A stretch of DNA of 32,844 bases from a virus. The notes under the pieces were generated by a model. The model worked only from the letters and a program-made list of their open reading frames with translations, was not told the DNA's origin and made no database searches. The position numbers were made by a program, and so were the translations under genes. Positions 16,289 through 24,659 of the stretch are shown here, piece after piece (the stretch's first letter is position 1; each line of letters opens with the position of its first letter). Location of the stretch: positions 1-32,844 of IMG/VR virus record IMGVR_UViG_3300018757_000036; one strand, 5' to 3'.

Positions 16289-16674
16289 TATCCTTTGCCC
16301 CCTTGTGCGGCTTCGAGAGCTGCCACACGTTCGAGCAGGGCGTTCCACTGCGCTTCCGTCGGGAATCCGGGTTCACCTTTGGGGCCAGTCGCCCCTTTGG
16401 CTCCGGGCTCCCCCTTTTCCCCTTGTGGTCCAGCTTCACCGGGAGGACCCACGAGAGAGGCCAACCACTCCTCCTCAGACCCACTGTACCCGTGTTTTAC
16501 GGCGATCTCATAGGCCGAGAGTCCTGAAGGCCCTTCCAGGCCAGGAACGCCCTCAGAGCCAAGCGAAATGGCTTTCCCGTCCTTGGTGATCTTGCCCTCA
16601 CCTTCCAGGGCAAGCTCCCCCTGGATAACCCAGCGTTGACCGCCGGGCTCCTTATAGTTCTTTGTCGCGTACAT
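16288..16674 (-). CDS. Head fiber-like protein with collagen-type repeat
   Basis: 128 residues. The N-terminal part (K-N-Y-K-E-P-G-G-Q-R-W-V-I-Q-G-E-L) is the capsid-binding end of head fibers. A spacer with Y-E-I-A-V-K-H-G-Y-S-G-S-E-E-E-W follows. Residues about 77-103 are nine G-x-y triplets (G-P-P-G-E-A-G-P-Q-G-E-K and on), then a short coiled coil, W-N-A-L-L-E-R-V-A-A-L. It is probably trimeric on the head surface. GGAGGGG precedes the ATG. Confidence 0.78.
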   Translation of the reverse strand: MYATKNYKEPGGQRWVIQGELALEGEGKITKDGKAISLGSEGVPGLEGPSGLSAYEIAVKHGYSGSEEEWLASLVGPPGEAGPQGEKGEPGAKGATGPKGEPGFPTEAQWNALLERVAALEAAQGGKG

Positions 16675-16711
16675 GCTACCCCTCCAATCCGAGAGCTAGG
16701 CTCCCATAGTT

Positions 16712-17878
16712 TTAAGCGATAGTGATCTGTCCATAAACGACGGCATCCAAATCAAACGCCCGTACGTCCTCCCGCTCGATGGCGCGAACATCCGTCGAGT
16801 TGCGGGCAAACGACTTGCCGCCGACGTTAGTCGATGCGATGGAATACTGCTGCCGGTCGAACAGGACGACCGCTTCTTTGAGATCCCCGATGATCATCGG
16901 AGCAAGCTTAGTCGTTGTCCCCGTTGTCGGCAGCCACCGGTTCGCCAGCACCACAACCGGTTTACCCTTATACATCTTTTGAGTCGGATTCTGTGGGTTT
17001 GGCTGCAGTAGGTCGCGGCCGTCGCTATCCTTCTGCGTGTCGAGCCAGTGGAAGCCGTCCTGATTCGTCAGGATAATCGCGCCCAGGCTGATACTCGGGT
17101 CCAGGTCCACATTCAAAATCTTTTTGATATCGTCCAGACCATTCAGCGTAACCTTCGTTTTCGAGTTGAGCAGTGTAAGAATCAATTGATTTCTTGTCAC
17201 GACGGACTTTTTGGCAATCCATTTCGAAATGTAAGCCATCAAGTTTTGATCTGTGTCATGAAGGAGGCTGTTACTGATCGGCATAATGCCGCCACGATCC
17301 TTGATTTCAAACTTCACCGGAGAAAACTTCGGATTGTCCATATCATCGAGGTCGGTCAGCTCTGTGATCTCAACAAACGGTGTAACATCCGCGTTCTTCT
17401 CAATGACGCGGGAACCGCTGCGGGAGGAAACCGGCTCGACGGTGACGTAGGACTCAAGCGAAATGTATTGCCGCTTCAGCTCCCGAACCATCGTATTGAT
17501 GTCTTGAGGGACGAGCAGGCCACCGTCTTCATCGACACCCTCTTGCATACCGCGTGTTTCTTCAATCGTACTTTCTTCAATCAATGCACGCTCTTCCGCA
17601 CTGAGCGGTCTATTTCGGAGCGTTTTCAGGAAGGCACTGCGGTACTGGGCTTCCTTGTCAGGGTTGTCTGTCCGCGTTTCTGGCTCAGTAACCGGCGTGG
17701 TCGCTCCTGGCGTATCCGTCTCCCGGATCTCGGCCAGCAAATCGATTTGGTTCCGGAGAGCTTGTGCGGCATCCTTTGCTGATCTCGCTTCCTCCATTTT
17801 CCCTTCACCTGCAAGGTTGCGTGCTTCTTCCAACTTCTGCGCCAGTCGCTGGCGCAATTCGCGTTCCTTTTCGTCCAT
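16712..17878 (-). CDS. Major capsid protein, HK97 fold
   Basis: 388 residues. Residues 1-55 are a charged coiled coil, the delta domain that scaffolds assembly and is removed by the protease. From about 113, D-E-D-G-G-L-L-V-P-Q-D-I begins the HK97 fold, with F-E-I-K-D-R-G-G and P-I-S-N-S-L-L-H-D in the E-loop/P-domain region. GGAGG precedes the ATG. A terminator-like hairpin separates it from the protease gene. Confidence 0.93.
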   Translation of the reverse strand: MDEKERELRQRLAQKLEEARNLAGEGKMEEARSAKDAAQALRNQIDLLAEIRETDTPGATTPVTEPETRTDNPDKEAQYRSAFLKTLRNRPLSAEERALIEESTIEETRGMQEGVDEDGGLLVPQDINTMVRELKRQYISLESYVTVEPVSSRSGSRVIEKNADVTPFVEITELTDLDDMDNPKFSPVKFEIKDRGGIMPISNSLLHDTDQNLMAYISKWIAKKSVVTRNQLILTLLNSKTKVTLNGLDDIKKILNVDLDPSISLGAIILTNQDGFHWLDTQKDSDGRDLLQPNPQNPTQKMYKGKPVVVLANRWLPTTGTTTKLAPMIIGDLKEAVVLFDRQQYSIASTNVGGKSFARNSTDVRAIEREDVRAFDLDAVVYGQITIA

Positions 17879-17904
17879 GGTGTACCTCCATTAATAAATT
17901 TTTG

Positions 17905-17937
17905 GATATAAAAAAGACCCGTTAGCCAATGGCCAAC
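17905..17937 (-). terminator. Terminator/attenuator between protease and capsid genes
   Basis: Minus-strand GTTGGCC-ATT-GGCTAAC (one G-U pair) is followed by GGGTCTTTTTTAT. The stem includes the protease stop codon. If active it would reduce read-through into the capsid gene unless a capsid promoter or antitermination exists. Confidence 0.6.
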
Positions 17938-18521
17938 AAGTCGAGTTCCAACAACAATTTTTCTTTTTCATGTTTTCGCTGTTCTTTCGTTCGAATCCCT
18001 AAGCTTTCCAGGCTTCGCTGGCTGGCTTCACTGTCTGGATATGCCGGGAACGGCGTCGGCGAAACTTCAAATAGATCCACTTCCAACAGCGTTCGCTCGT
18101 ACACGTCTTCTTCCTTCAAATACTGCCAAGCGTCTTTGCGCACTCGGAAACCGAAGCTCATGCCATCTACGTCCCCCCGCTGGACGGACTCGAAAGCATC
18201 TTTTCCCCAACTGTTATTGGGCAGGTCGATTTCAAAGCGGAGCCCGGTGCTGTCTTCATACAACCGAAGAGTGCTGTTTTTGGTCGATCCCAAAACAAAA
18301 TCACTACGATGATTCCACAGCGCTTTGATCGTATTCTCCTGAAGGCTGCGAATAAATGCCCCTTTCGCTACACGTTCATAAAATTCGCCCCAAATCAGAT
18401 GACTACGCTGGTTAAATTTCACGACGTAGCCGGCGATCCCCAGCGCTTCACCCTCCGTCTCCCCGCTTCGGATCTCAATCGCATCGGCGTGCAAATATCG
18501 GATTTCCTTTTCCAAGATCAT
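17922..18521 (-). CDS. Prohead protease, HK97 family
   Basis: 199 residues, serine protease of family S78. The catalytic His is in W-N-H-R-S-D-F-V-L-G and the Ser in G-M-S-F-G-F; L-E-V-D-L-F-E-V-S-P-T-P-F-P-A-Y is the third conserved segment. It trims the capsid delta domain. ATGA overlaps the portal stop; a TTG two codons later has better spacing to AAAGGGGG. The end is a charged coiled coil. Confidence 0.92.
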   Translation of the reverse strand: MILEKEIRYLHADAIEIRSGETEGEALGIAGYVVKFNQRSHLIWGEFYERVAKGAFIRSLQENTIKALWNHRSDFVLGSTKNSTLRLYEDSTGLRFEIDLPNNSWGKDAFESVQRGDVDGMSFGFRVRKDAWQYLKEEDVYERTLLEVDLFEVSPTPFPAYPDSEASQRSLESLGIRTKEQRKHEKEKLLLELDLLAIG

Positions 18522-19792
18522 TCACCCCCTTTCTCAGATTTCAGACCCGCTTTTAGCGCTTGATACTGGTCCATCTTCTCCAAGCTGACATAGTTCAGGC
18601 TGACAAAGTGACGGTCTCCCATCTCTCCGATGTTGTCCCGCTCCTCCAGCTCGCGCACTTCGTTAATCGTATACACGCCCATCGCGATCATTTCTTTGTA
18701 GTACGCTGCCCGGCTTGCGCTATCTCCTCGCAGCTCGCCGGTTGCATTGAATTTCGTGTAGTACCTTCGCCGCTCCACTTCCGTGAACAACTTGTAGTCA
18801 CATTCCTGCTCCCAGTTGGTCATGATCGGCTGCAGCGTGCTTTTCACGTATTCCAAGGACTGGTTTTCCATATTGGAGAACTTGACGTCCGTCAGGCCGA
18901 GCTTGTACCCAGGAACTTTGTAAATCTTGGCCACTTCCGCGATACCGAATTTGCTGGTTTCGATGAACTGAGCGTCGTTAAGCGGCATGCCTAAGTTCTG
19001 GTATTCCATACCGGCATCCAGGATAGCGATCCGATGCGCATTGTTCAGCCCCGAGTTTGCCTTTTGCCATTCGTCGCGTGCCTTATCCTTGGCCGGCTTG
19101 TCCAAGGATGTCCCCACCGGCAGCTTGAGTATGCCCCGGGTTGCTGTCCCGTTCGAATAAAACGAGCCGAGGAACTTGCGTTGTGCCTGCTGAACGCCCA
19201 GCTCTTCACGAATGACGGATATCGGCGTGATGCCCTTTAAGCCGCTTTTACTGATCGCTTTAAAGTGCAGCACGTCGCTATGTTTGATCTTCCGCACCTC
19301 GCCACTTGGGAGCGTGGTCACGTACCATACTTCCCCGGTGACGTTATCCACTTGGACATCCGTCTTTGAAGGGTCAAGCGGCCATAGTGCCTTCGGCCGG
19401 CCATTGTTTGGGCCGCTGGTTTCCCATTCGATATTGGCATATCCATTGCCCCAAACCGTGACATGGACCTGCATCAGCTCTTTGAAAATATAAGCACTCA
19501 TATACGGGTTCGACCGGACGCCCAGTAACCGCGACACCGGATGGGAGCTGTCCTTTTCAATCCCGTTGCCTCGGCGCTTAAACACCTGCAGCGGTAACTT
19601 GCCGATGTCCCCGCCCAAAATGGAGGCGCACGTGTACACGTTGCTGTTCAGCAGCGCCTTATCGTTCGTTATTCGTTCTCCACTGGACGTGTTGGACACG
19701 CCAAAGAGGTCCAGCAGCCACTGTTTAGGATTCAGCAGCGAATCTTCACCGGACCGCCGTTCCCACCAGCGCCGGAACACGCCTTTTCGCAT
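18518..19792 (-). CDS. Portal protein, HK97 family
   Basis: 424 residues from ATG 19792, eight bases after AAGGGGGTGA; a GTG at 19804 overlaps that site. N-S-N-V-Y-T-C-A-S-I-L-G-G-D-I-G, K-E-L-M-Q-V-H-V-T-V-W-G-N-G-Y-A and G-L-K-G-I-T-P-I are standard portal motifs. It forms the dodecameric channel for DNA entry. Confidence 0.93.
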   Translation of the reverse strand: MRKGVFRRWWERRSGEDSLLNPKQWLLDLFGVSNTSSGERITNDKALLNSNVYTCASILGGDIGKLPLQVFKRRGNGIEKDSSHPVSRLLGVRSNPYMSAYIFKELMQVHVTVWGNGYANIEWETSGPNNGRPKALWPLDPSKTDVQVDNVTGEVWYVTTLPSGEVRKIKHSDVLHFKAISKSGLKGITPISVIREELGVQQAQRKFLGSFYSNGTATRGILKLPVGTSLDKPAKDKARDEWQKANSGLNNAHRIAILDAGMEYQNLGMPLNDAQFIETSKFGIAEVAKIYKVPGYKLGLTDVKFSNMENQSLEYVKSTLQPIMTNWEQECDYKLFTEVERRRYYTKFNATGELRGDSASRAAYYKEMIAMGVYTINEVRELEERDNIGEMGDRHFVSLNYVSLEKMDQYQALKAGLKSEKGGE

Positions 19793-19813
19793 TGGTTTTT
19801 TCACCCCCTTCCG

Positions 19814-21664
19814 TTAGAACGAGAAGTCATCATCCATGATATGGGCGTTCAAATCGATCCGGCTGTCGCCGACCATAGCCCGAACGAGGGCGTTAATGAT
19901 CGCAGCGATTAGGTCGATCCGCTGACTGTCGTCCTTGTGCTTCTTGCTGAGTTTGATATTCCCGTTACTGTCGATGATTTCAACGGCGTTGGATAAGCAC
20001 CAGGTTAAGAGTGGGCTTCCATCATGGACGATCAGTCCTTTCAGCAGCAATTCACGGAAAAACTTCGTCGGTTCGGAAAGTGACTGAACGCCTTGGCGAA
20101 TTTCAACCCGTTCATACCCTTGCTGCTCCAACTGCTGCGTGAAATGGGTGGCATTGTACGGGTCATAACAAATCTCTTGCACGAACCATTGATGTTCCCG
20201 CTCCATTCGTTCCATGTAGGATTGAATGAAGCCGTAGTCCACGACCTCGCCCGGTGTCAAGGTACACCACCCTTCGTCCGCCCACTGGCGATATGGCACC
20301 CGGTCAGTGTGTTCATGCTGCTTGGCCCGCTCAGATGGCATGAATCCATGCGCAGTGACAGCAAATCGACCTTCCGGCAGCCGGAATACATATCCAACGG
20401 CCGTCAAATCTGTCGTTTTAGACAGATCCAGTCCGCTCCATGTCTGATACCCTTTGACCAACTCAAAAAAGTCCGCTTGCGGTATCGCAAGGGACTTCCA
20501 TTTGTTCATATGGTTCGTGGACATGTACTTATTCTCGCTGTCTTTCTGCCACTGGTTCACTCGCTTGGTCAGCCATTCGCGAATTTTATCCGGATTCCCT
20601 GAACCAAAAGCCTCATCATGCTCAGTCTGTATCTGGCGGCGCAGCTCCTGGGCATATTCGTTGTCTTCCTGCAGGACGGGATTCGGTTTTACCCAGTTGT
20701 CCGGATTGTGCGGGTCATCTCCTTGGTCAAGCTCCCGAATGATGACGCAATACGTTTCTTGCATCGGGATCTCGCCACGCATCATCTTGCATAAGAAATC
20801 GTATTCCTTCTTACAAGGACTGTTTTCGGCATCCTTTCCGGCGGTGCTGATAATCTGCATCAGCGACTGCAGACGTTTGCCGAATCCGGAATAGGACACA
20901 TCCAGGATTTCAGACGTTGGGTGGGCGTGGTATTCGTCGATCACGACGAGACACGGCGCGCCGGAGTCTTTGTTTTTGGTGTCCTTACTGAGCGGTTTCA
21001 GCGATCCGCCGCGCGTCGCGTGCTCAATGTATCCTCTTAGGATGCGCAGGCGCTTCGAAATATCTGGACTATTGATGCCCATTTCTCGGGCATCGCCCCA
21101 AACACGTTTGGCCTGCCCTTTATCGACGGCCGCACAGTCAACTTCAGGGCTATGTTCATACTTTCGAAGTTCAGGCTGCCCTGGCGGATAGATACAATCC
21201 CCACACATGCCGTATAAGGCCAGCCCGCTCATCTCCGTCGATTTGACGTTCCCACGAGCTCGAAGGTGAAATGCTTTCCGGAATCGGCGCTGCCCAGTCT
21301 CCATATGTACCCAGCCGTACACCACGCCCATGTCAAACTTTTGAAAGGGCAGCAGCTTGATCGGCTGGCCGCTAAATACGCCCCGCACATGGCGGCAACA
21401 GCGTTCGAACCATTCAAAGACCCGGTCGGCCCGGCTTTCGTCAAACACATACGGAAACTCAGGTGTCGCTTGACGCTGCAGATCATTCAGATGACGCTGA
21501 CAAGCCAGACGCTCCATCTCGCAGCTCGGCCGAATGCCTAGAACAATTTCGGCAGCATATCGATGCGTCGGATGGAGGTCGTCCCAATCAATCGAAGAGA
21601 TCTGCATTCGGATCTGTGTCCCCATCGGCTTGTCGCTTCGCAAGTCGAGCGCGCGACTCCGCAT
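19814..21664 (-). CDS. terL: Terminase large subunit
   Basis: 616 residues. The ATPase has a Walker-A-like R-A-R-G-N-V-K-S-T (about 138-146) in place of the common A-R-K-x-x-K-S form, and a Walker B V-V-I-D-E-Y-H (about 237-243). The nuclease starts at W-S-G-L-D-L-S-K-T-T-D-L (about 420). A long insertion with C-G-D-C-I-Y follows Walker A. Starts at 21664, 21625 or 21607 are all possible and none has a strong site. It overlaps the small subunit by 77 bases from the first start. It packages DNA into the prohead with terS. Confidence 0.92.
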   Translation of the reverse strand: MRSRALDLRSDKPMGTQIRMQISSIDWDDLHPTHRYAAEIVLGIRPSCEMERLACQRHLNDLQRQATPEFPYVFDESRADRVFEWFERCCRHVRGVFSGQPIKLLPFQKFDMGVVYGWVHMETGQRRFRKAFHLRARGNVKSTEMSGLALYGMCGDCIYPPGQPELRKYEHSPEVDCAAVDKGQAKRVWGDAREMGINSPDISKRLRILRGYIEHATRGGSLKPLSKDTKNKDSGAPCLVVIDEYHAHPTSEILDVSYSGFGKRLQSLMQIISTAGKDAENSPCKKEYDFLCKMMRGEIPMQETYCVIIRELDQGDDPHNPDNWVKPNPVLQEDNEYAQELRRQIQTEHDEAFGSGNPDKIREWLTKRVNQWQKDSENKYMSTNHMNKWKSLAIPQADFFELVKGYQTWSGLDLSKTTDLTAVGYVFRLPEGRFAVTAHGFMPSERAKQHEHTDRVPYRQWADEGWCTLTPGEVVDYGFIQSYMERMEREHQWFVQEICYDPYNATHFTQQLEQQGYERVEIRQGVQSLSEPTKFFRELLLKGLIVHDGSPLLTWCLSNAVEIIDSNGNIKLSKKHKDDSQRIDLIAAIINALVRAMVGDSRIDLNAHIMDDDFSF

Positions 21665-22073
21665 TTAATCCCAGCTTGTTCGAATAGGCCAGTGCGATGT
21701 TCGCGTATCGCTGCGACATCTGCACGTAGGCGTTAGGAACTTGCACGCCGGATTTATTCGTTTCCGTATATCCAAATTCGTCGATCAGCCGGTTCGCCTC
21801 CTGGACCTTCGATACCGCATCACAATAGATGCCCAGCACGTCCTCGTCCACCTTGTCCAGCACCCCGAACTCTTCCATGTCCTTGACCGTCTTCCGCCAA
21901 ATCTTACGTGCGGAGTCGTCTAGCCATTCTGGAATCCGAAGCTTTAGCTTTTTCTTTCGCTCGAATTTCTTGGCCGCTTCCTCTCGGGCCTCTACTTCCT
22001 TTTTGGTCCAATTTTTACCGCCGCCTTTTTTGCCGACTCGCATATGATTGAAATTGATGACAGGATTTGCCAC
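21588..22073 (-). CDS. terS: Terminase small subunit, P27 family
   Basis: 161 residues from a GTG after AAAGGAGG. The basic N-terminus, E-W-L-D-D-S-A-R-K-I-W, then D-E-D-V-L-G-I-Y-C-D-A and N-K-S-G-V-Q-V-P-N are hallmarks of the P27 family. It recognises the packaging site; the cos candidate lies just upstream. Confidence 0.9.
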   Translation of the reverse strand: MANPVINFNHMRVGKKGGGKNWTKKEVEAREEAAKKFERKKKLKLRIPEWLDDSARKIWRKTVKDMEEFGVLDKVDEDVLGIYCDAVSKVQEANRLIDEFGYTETNKSGVQVPNAYVQMSQRYANIALAYSNKLGLNAESRARLAKRQADGDTDPNADLFD

Positions 22074-22092
22074 TTCTCAAACCTCCTTTTTT

Positions 22093-22120
22093 CCCCGATT
22101 TCGTCACGGGGACTTTTTTT
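22093..22120 (+). terminator. Plus-strand terminator-like hairpin
   Basis: CCCCG-ATTTCGTCA-CGGGG then AC and seven T's. It is oriented as a plus-strand terminator though no plus-strand gene is upstream. It could instead be a structural part of the cos region. Confidence 0.35.
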
Positions 22121-22195
22121 CGCATTTGAGGGGGCCGCGGTCTATAGAGTTTCGCTATTGTTTTTTTTGACCCAGGGGGTACCGGCTTCCGAAAA
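22121..22195. other. Candidate cos (packaging) region
   Basis: GC-rich blocks GAGGGGGCCGCGG (22129-22141) and ACCCAGGGGGTACCGG (22170-22186) flank an AT-rich spacer just upstream of terS. HNH-encoding cos phages of Firmicutes usually have their cohesive-end site between HNH and terS, and often as such G-runs. Exact cut sites cannot be told from the sequence. Confidence 0.4.
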
Positions 22196-23309
22196 TAATA
22201 AAATTAAAAATATCACTCGTCATTTTCATACACATAGTCTCGGCTATCCTAATATTGAAGTATTTTTCCAATGTTTTGAACAACAAATTCTCGATACTTG
22301 CATAGGAAATAATAGAGGGTAGGTTATTAATTATGTGATTGATTTCTATATCGTACTCAGATTCACCATAGGAAGCTATACCAGCGGGATCATATTCATT
22401 AAAGATTTCTCTTAAGAAGAAAAAAAGATCTGCTTCCTCTTCCAATCTCTTACTTAAATCTTCCGCAATGTCACTGTCTATCTGAGAATTAAACAATTCC
22501 ACAAAATCTTTAGGTGATAATATTGTAAATGTCTTCCCTCCTGATTTCAGGTAATACTCCTCAATTAATTCTCTCCTAGGTGACAAAACATTGTTATAAT
22601 GATCTTTAATAACCCAGTCATCCTTTGTATCACTCGTTACAAATATCACATCTGTATCTAATTTTAAGATGTGTTTCCATATGATATAGTCACCATCGTA
22701 ATTTTCTTTCTTTCCTGAATCGCCTCCACTCAATGGCGGTATCTTATTTTTGATTCTATCTTTTACCTCTGCCTGCATTTCAGCTATTTCCTCAGGTTCA
22801 AGTTGATAATTGCAATTTATAATCAACTGCTCGAAATTATCCAAGACCGGATCACTGTTAATAAACTCTTTAACGTGTCCAATTATATCCTTAATACTTT
22901 TTTTGTACTTATCGAAAGCCTCATTATATTCCTTTTCCGCTTCCAAGTATTCTTTAGACTTCGGTAGCATCTCTAAAAAAGGAACCGTAGAATAAAGTTT
23001 TTGCTGTTTGTTAAATTTAGAAAGCAAGTCAGTCTCAATTTTTTTAATTGTTTCAACGATTCTTTTTGGCCTTTGGTCCATAAATTCTTTAACAACGTGG
23101 GATGGGATTTTCAGTCTATATATCCCTGCCAATTTTTCTAACGTTTCTTTAACTTCTAGGAGTGTTACCTCCTTCCATTGATAAGCAGATAGAAGGACAT
23201 TGGTATCAATAACTACTGTTGCTGTTTGCTTAAGTTCCTGTAGTGATTTCGGCTTAAAGAAATGCTTACCTATAACATCGTGACCTAAGTATTCAATGGA
23301 CATGAACAT
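22155..23309 (-). CDS. PIN-domain nuclease-like protein (DUF4935-like)
   Basis: 384 residues. V-V-I-D-T-N-V-L-L-S-A-Y (about 32-43) gives the first PIN acidic residue; E in V-V-K-E-F-M (about 85) and D-G-D-Y-I-I-W (about 205-211) with V-T-S-D-T-K-D-D-W (about 226) give the rest. The insert with long charged helices (about 90-190) is as in DUF4935 proteins. These are putative RNases; a defence or toxin role is inference. The gene is markedly AT-richer than terminase and HNH on either side, so it was likely acquired. Its last residues (S-R-Y-P-L-G-Q-K-K-Q) read into the cos-like sequence, so the native C-terminus may be altered. AAAGGAATTGA precedes the ATG. Confidence 0.72.
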   Translation of the reverse strand: MFMSIEYLGHDVIGKHFFKPKSLQELKQTATVVIDTNVLLSAYQWKEVTLLEVKETLEKLAGIYRLKIPSHVVKEFMDQRPKRIVETIKKIETDLLSKFNKQQKLYSTVPFLEMLPKSKEYLEAEKEYNEAFDKYKKSIKDIIGHVKEFINSDPVLDNFEQLIINCNYQLEPEEIAEMQAEVKDRIKNKIPPLSGGDSGKKENYDGDYIIWKHILKLDTDVIFVTSDTKDDWVIKDHYNNVLSPRRELIEEYYLKSGGKTFTILSPKDFVELFNSQIDSDIAEDLSKRLEEEADLFFFLREIFNEYDPAGIASYGESEYDIEINHIINNLPSIISYASIENLLFKTLEKYFNIRIAETMCMKMTSDIFNFIIFGSRYPLGQKKQ

Positions 23310-23371
23310 TCAATTCCTTTGTGTTTTTAATTGATTATATTATGTTTAGCAAGGTTGTTCCACATATCCCC

Positions 23372-23725
23372 TTACCAATGTCCTTTGTCATACTTGGCTG
23401 TTTTAATATCATGACAACTCTTACACAATGCTTGCCAATTCTGCCGGTCCCAGAATAGCTTTTGATCTCCTTTATGAGGTTTGATATGGTCCACGACCGA
23501 AGCAGCTGTTACCCGGCCATCCCGATAGCACTGAACACACAACGGGTTCTTACTTAGGAAGTCTGCCCGAACCATACGCCAGCGATGCCCATATCCACGC
23601 TTTGACGCCGACCCCCGTTCCTGGTCGTATCTTCTTTCGAATTTTGCATGCTCGGTGCAGTACCCCATCCGGGTCAGCTCTCCACAGCCGGGCTTTTTGC
23701 ATGGTTTTTTCGGGGCCAAATTCAC
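23372..23725 (-). CDS. HNH homing-type endonuclease
   Basis: 117 residues from a GTG. N-terminal C-x4-C...C-x2-H; central C-V-Q-C; V-V-D-H-I-K-P-H-K-G-D; then N-W-Q-A-L-C-K-S-C-H-D-I-K-T. This is the HNH fold found next to terminase in cos phages, where it assists terminase cutting. Confidence 0.9.
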   Translation of the reverse strand: MNLAPKKPCKKPGCGELTRMGYCTEHAKFERRYDQERGSASKRGYGHRWRMVRADFLSKNPLCVQCYRDGRVTAASVVDHIKPHKGDQKLFWDRQNWQALCKSCHDIKTAKYDKGHW

Positions 23726-23882
23726 TCAAAATCACCTTCCCGAAGGTTACATAATGTCTCAAATGAATTACTCATAGACGTGGTTGTGTTAAACTCAAGC
23801 GTTCACCAAAAATCCAAGCGCCGCCTGGTTTTTCCAGCCTTGTGTTCAATGAGTTTCACGTATACCGGATATGTGGAACTGA

Positions 23883-24431
23883 CTATCTTCGATGCCGTTT
23901 TAGGGCCATGTCCATGCTGTCCTGAGCCATCCCAATATATCGGAGGGTTTCTTGTGGTGACGAGTGATTAAAATAATTCATCAACAGGGCAATATCCTTT
24001 TCCGTCGTTTGGTTATAGAAAATATATCCGAACGTCTTTCGGAGGCTGTGACACGCAATTTCAGTCAAACCGAACTCTTCGGCTGCCGCACGAATGATCT
24101 TATATGCCATCTCTCGGGTAATGGGTCGGTTCAACCCTTCCCGGCTACGGATTAAAAATTCATTGTTCGGTTTACCTTCGATATACGGAGCAAGCTTTTT
24201 CTTGAGCGTGCTGGTGATCAGGATACGCTTCTGCTTGCCGGTCTTTTTTTCACGAATGGAAATGTGTGTCCCCAATACATCCCGAACCCGTAGGCGTAAT
24301 ATATCACTGATCCGTAAGCCGGTATCGATACCGATCAGGACCATGATAAAGTTCCTATAGTTCGTGCTCTCCAAATAGTCCAGCATGTCCTGCAGGATAT
24401 CCATGTCACGGATCGGCTGTACCGTATTCAT
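23883..24431 (-). CDS. Truncated-form tyrosine recombinase
   Basis: 182 residues, the catalytic domain only. T-G-L-R-I-S-D has the first Arg, K in K-K-T-G-K-Q-K-R, H-S-L-R-K-T-F-G-Y the His and second Arg, and F-N-H-S-S-P-Q-E-T-L-R-Y-I-G the last His and Tyr. It lacks the arm and core-binding domains of the integrase at 31627. Similar short recombinases sit near terminase in Bacillales phages; the substrate is unknown. Starts four bases into the stop of the Cys-rich gene (ATGA). A 157-bp gap to HNH shows no gene. Confidence 0.82.
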   Translation of the reverse strand: MNTVQPIRDMDILQDMLDYLESTNYRNFIMVLIGIDTGLRISDILRLRVRDVLGTHISIREKKTGKQKRILITSTLKKKLAPYIEGKPNNEFLIRSREGLNRPITREMAYKIIRAAAEEFGLTEIACHSLRKTFGYIFYNQTTEKDIALLMNYFNHSSPQETLRYIGMAQDSMDMALKRHRR

Positions 24432-24574
24432 TTAGAATCCCTCACTTTAGGAGGAGAGCCTTTTACACACATTTCCTTCGGTTTAGAGCAAAACTGCGCC
24501 GGCGCTTCCCATCTTCCCCAGATACACCCCCGGCACTTCAAAGGTTGCCTAACCAATGGTTTCTTCTGTTCCAC
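24428..24574 (-). CDS. Small Cys-rich (zinc-ribbon-like) protein
   Basis: A 48-residue protein from a GTG (V-E-Q-K-K-P-L-V-R-Q). K-C-R-G-C-I-W-G, then Q-F-C-S and E-M-C-V-K give four Cys in a CxxC...C...C pattern that could bind zinc. GAGGTGAAG lies upstream. TGA overlaps the recombinase ATG, so the two are coupled. Family not recognised; it follows a terminator and may be the first gene of the late operon. Confidence 0.6.
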   Translation of the reverse strand: MEQKKPLVRQPLKCRGCIWGRWEAPAQFCSKPKEMCVKGSPPKVRDSK

Positions 24575-24593
24575 GCTGCTCTTCACCTCACTT

Positions 24594-24623
24594 AAAAAGA
24601 AATGCCGCCCCCGAAGGAGCGGC
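24594..24623 (-). terminator. Intrinsic terminator before the packaging genes
   Basis: Minus-strand GCCGCTCC-TTCG-GGGGCGGC is followed by ATTTCTTTTT. A very stable UUCG-capped stem. It would stop transcription arriving from the arpU side unless antitermination operates. Confidence 0.85.
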
Positions 24624-24659
24624 TATATGGAGAAAATGGTTATGAAACCTTAGGTTAGT

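Noticed and set aside
23726-23882. Small gene between recombinase and HNH
   Set aside because: No open frame with a start and ribosome site; only a weak CCTGG/CCAGG hairpin near 23835.
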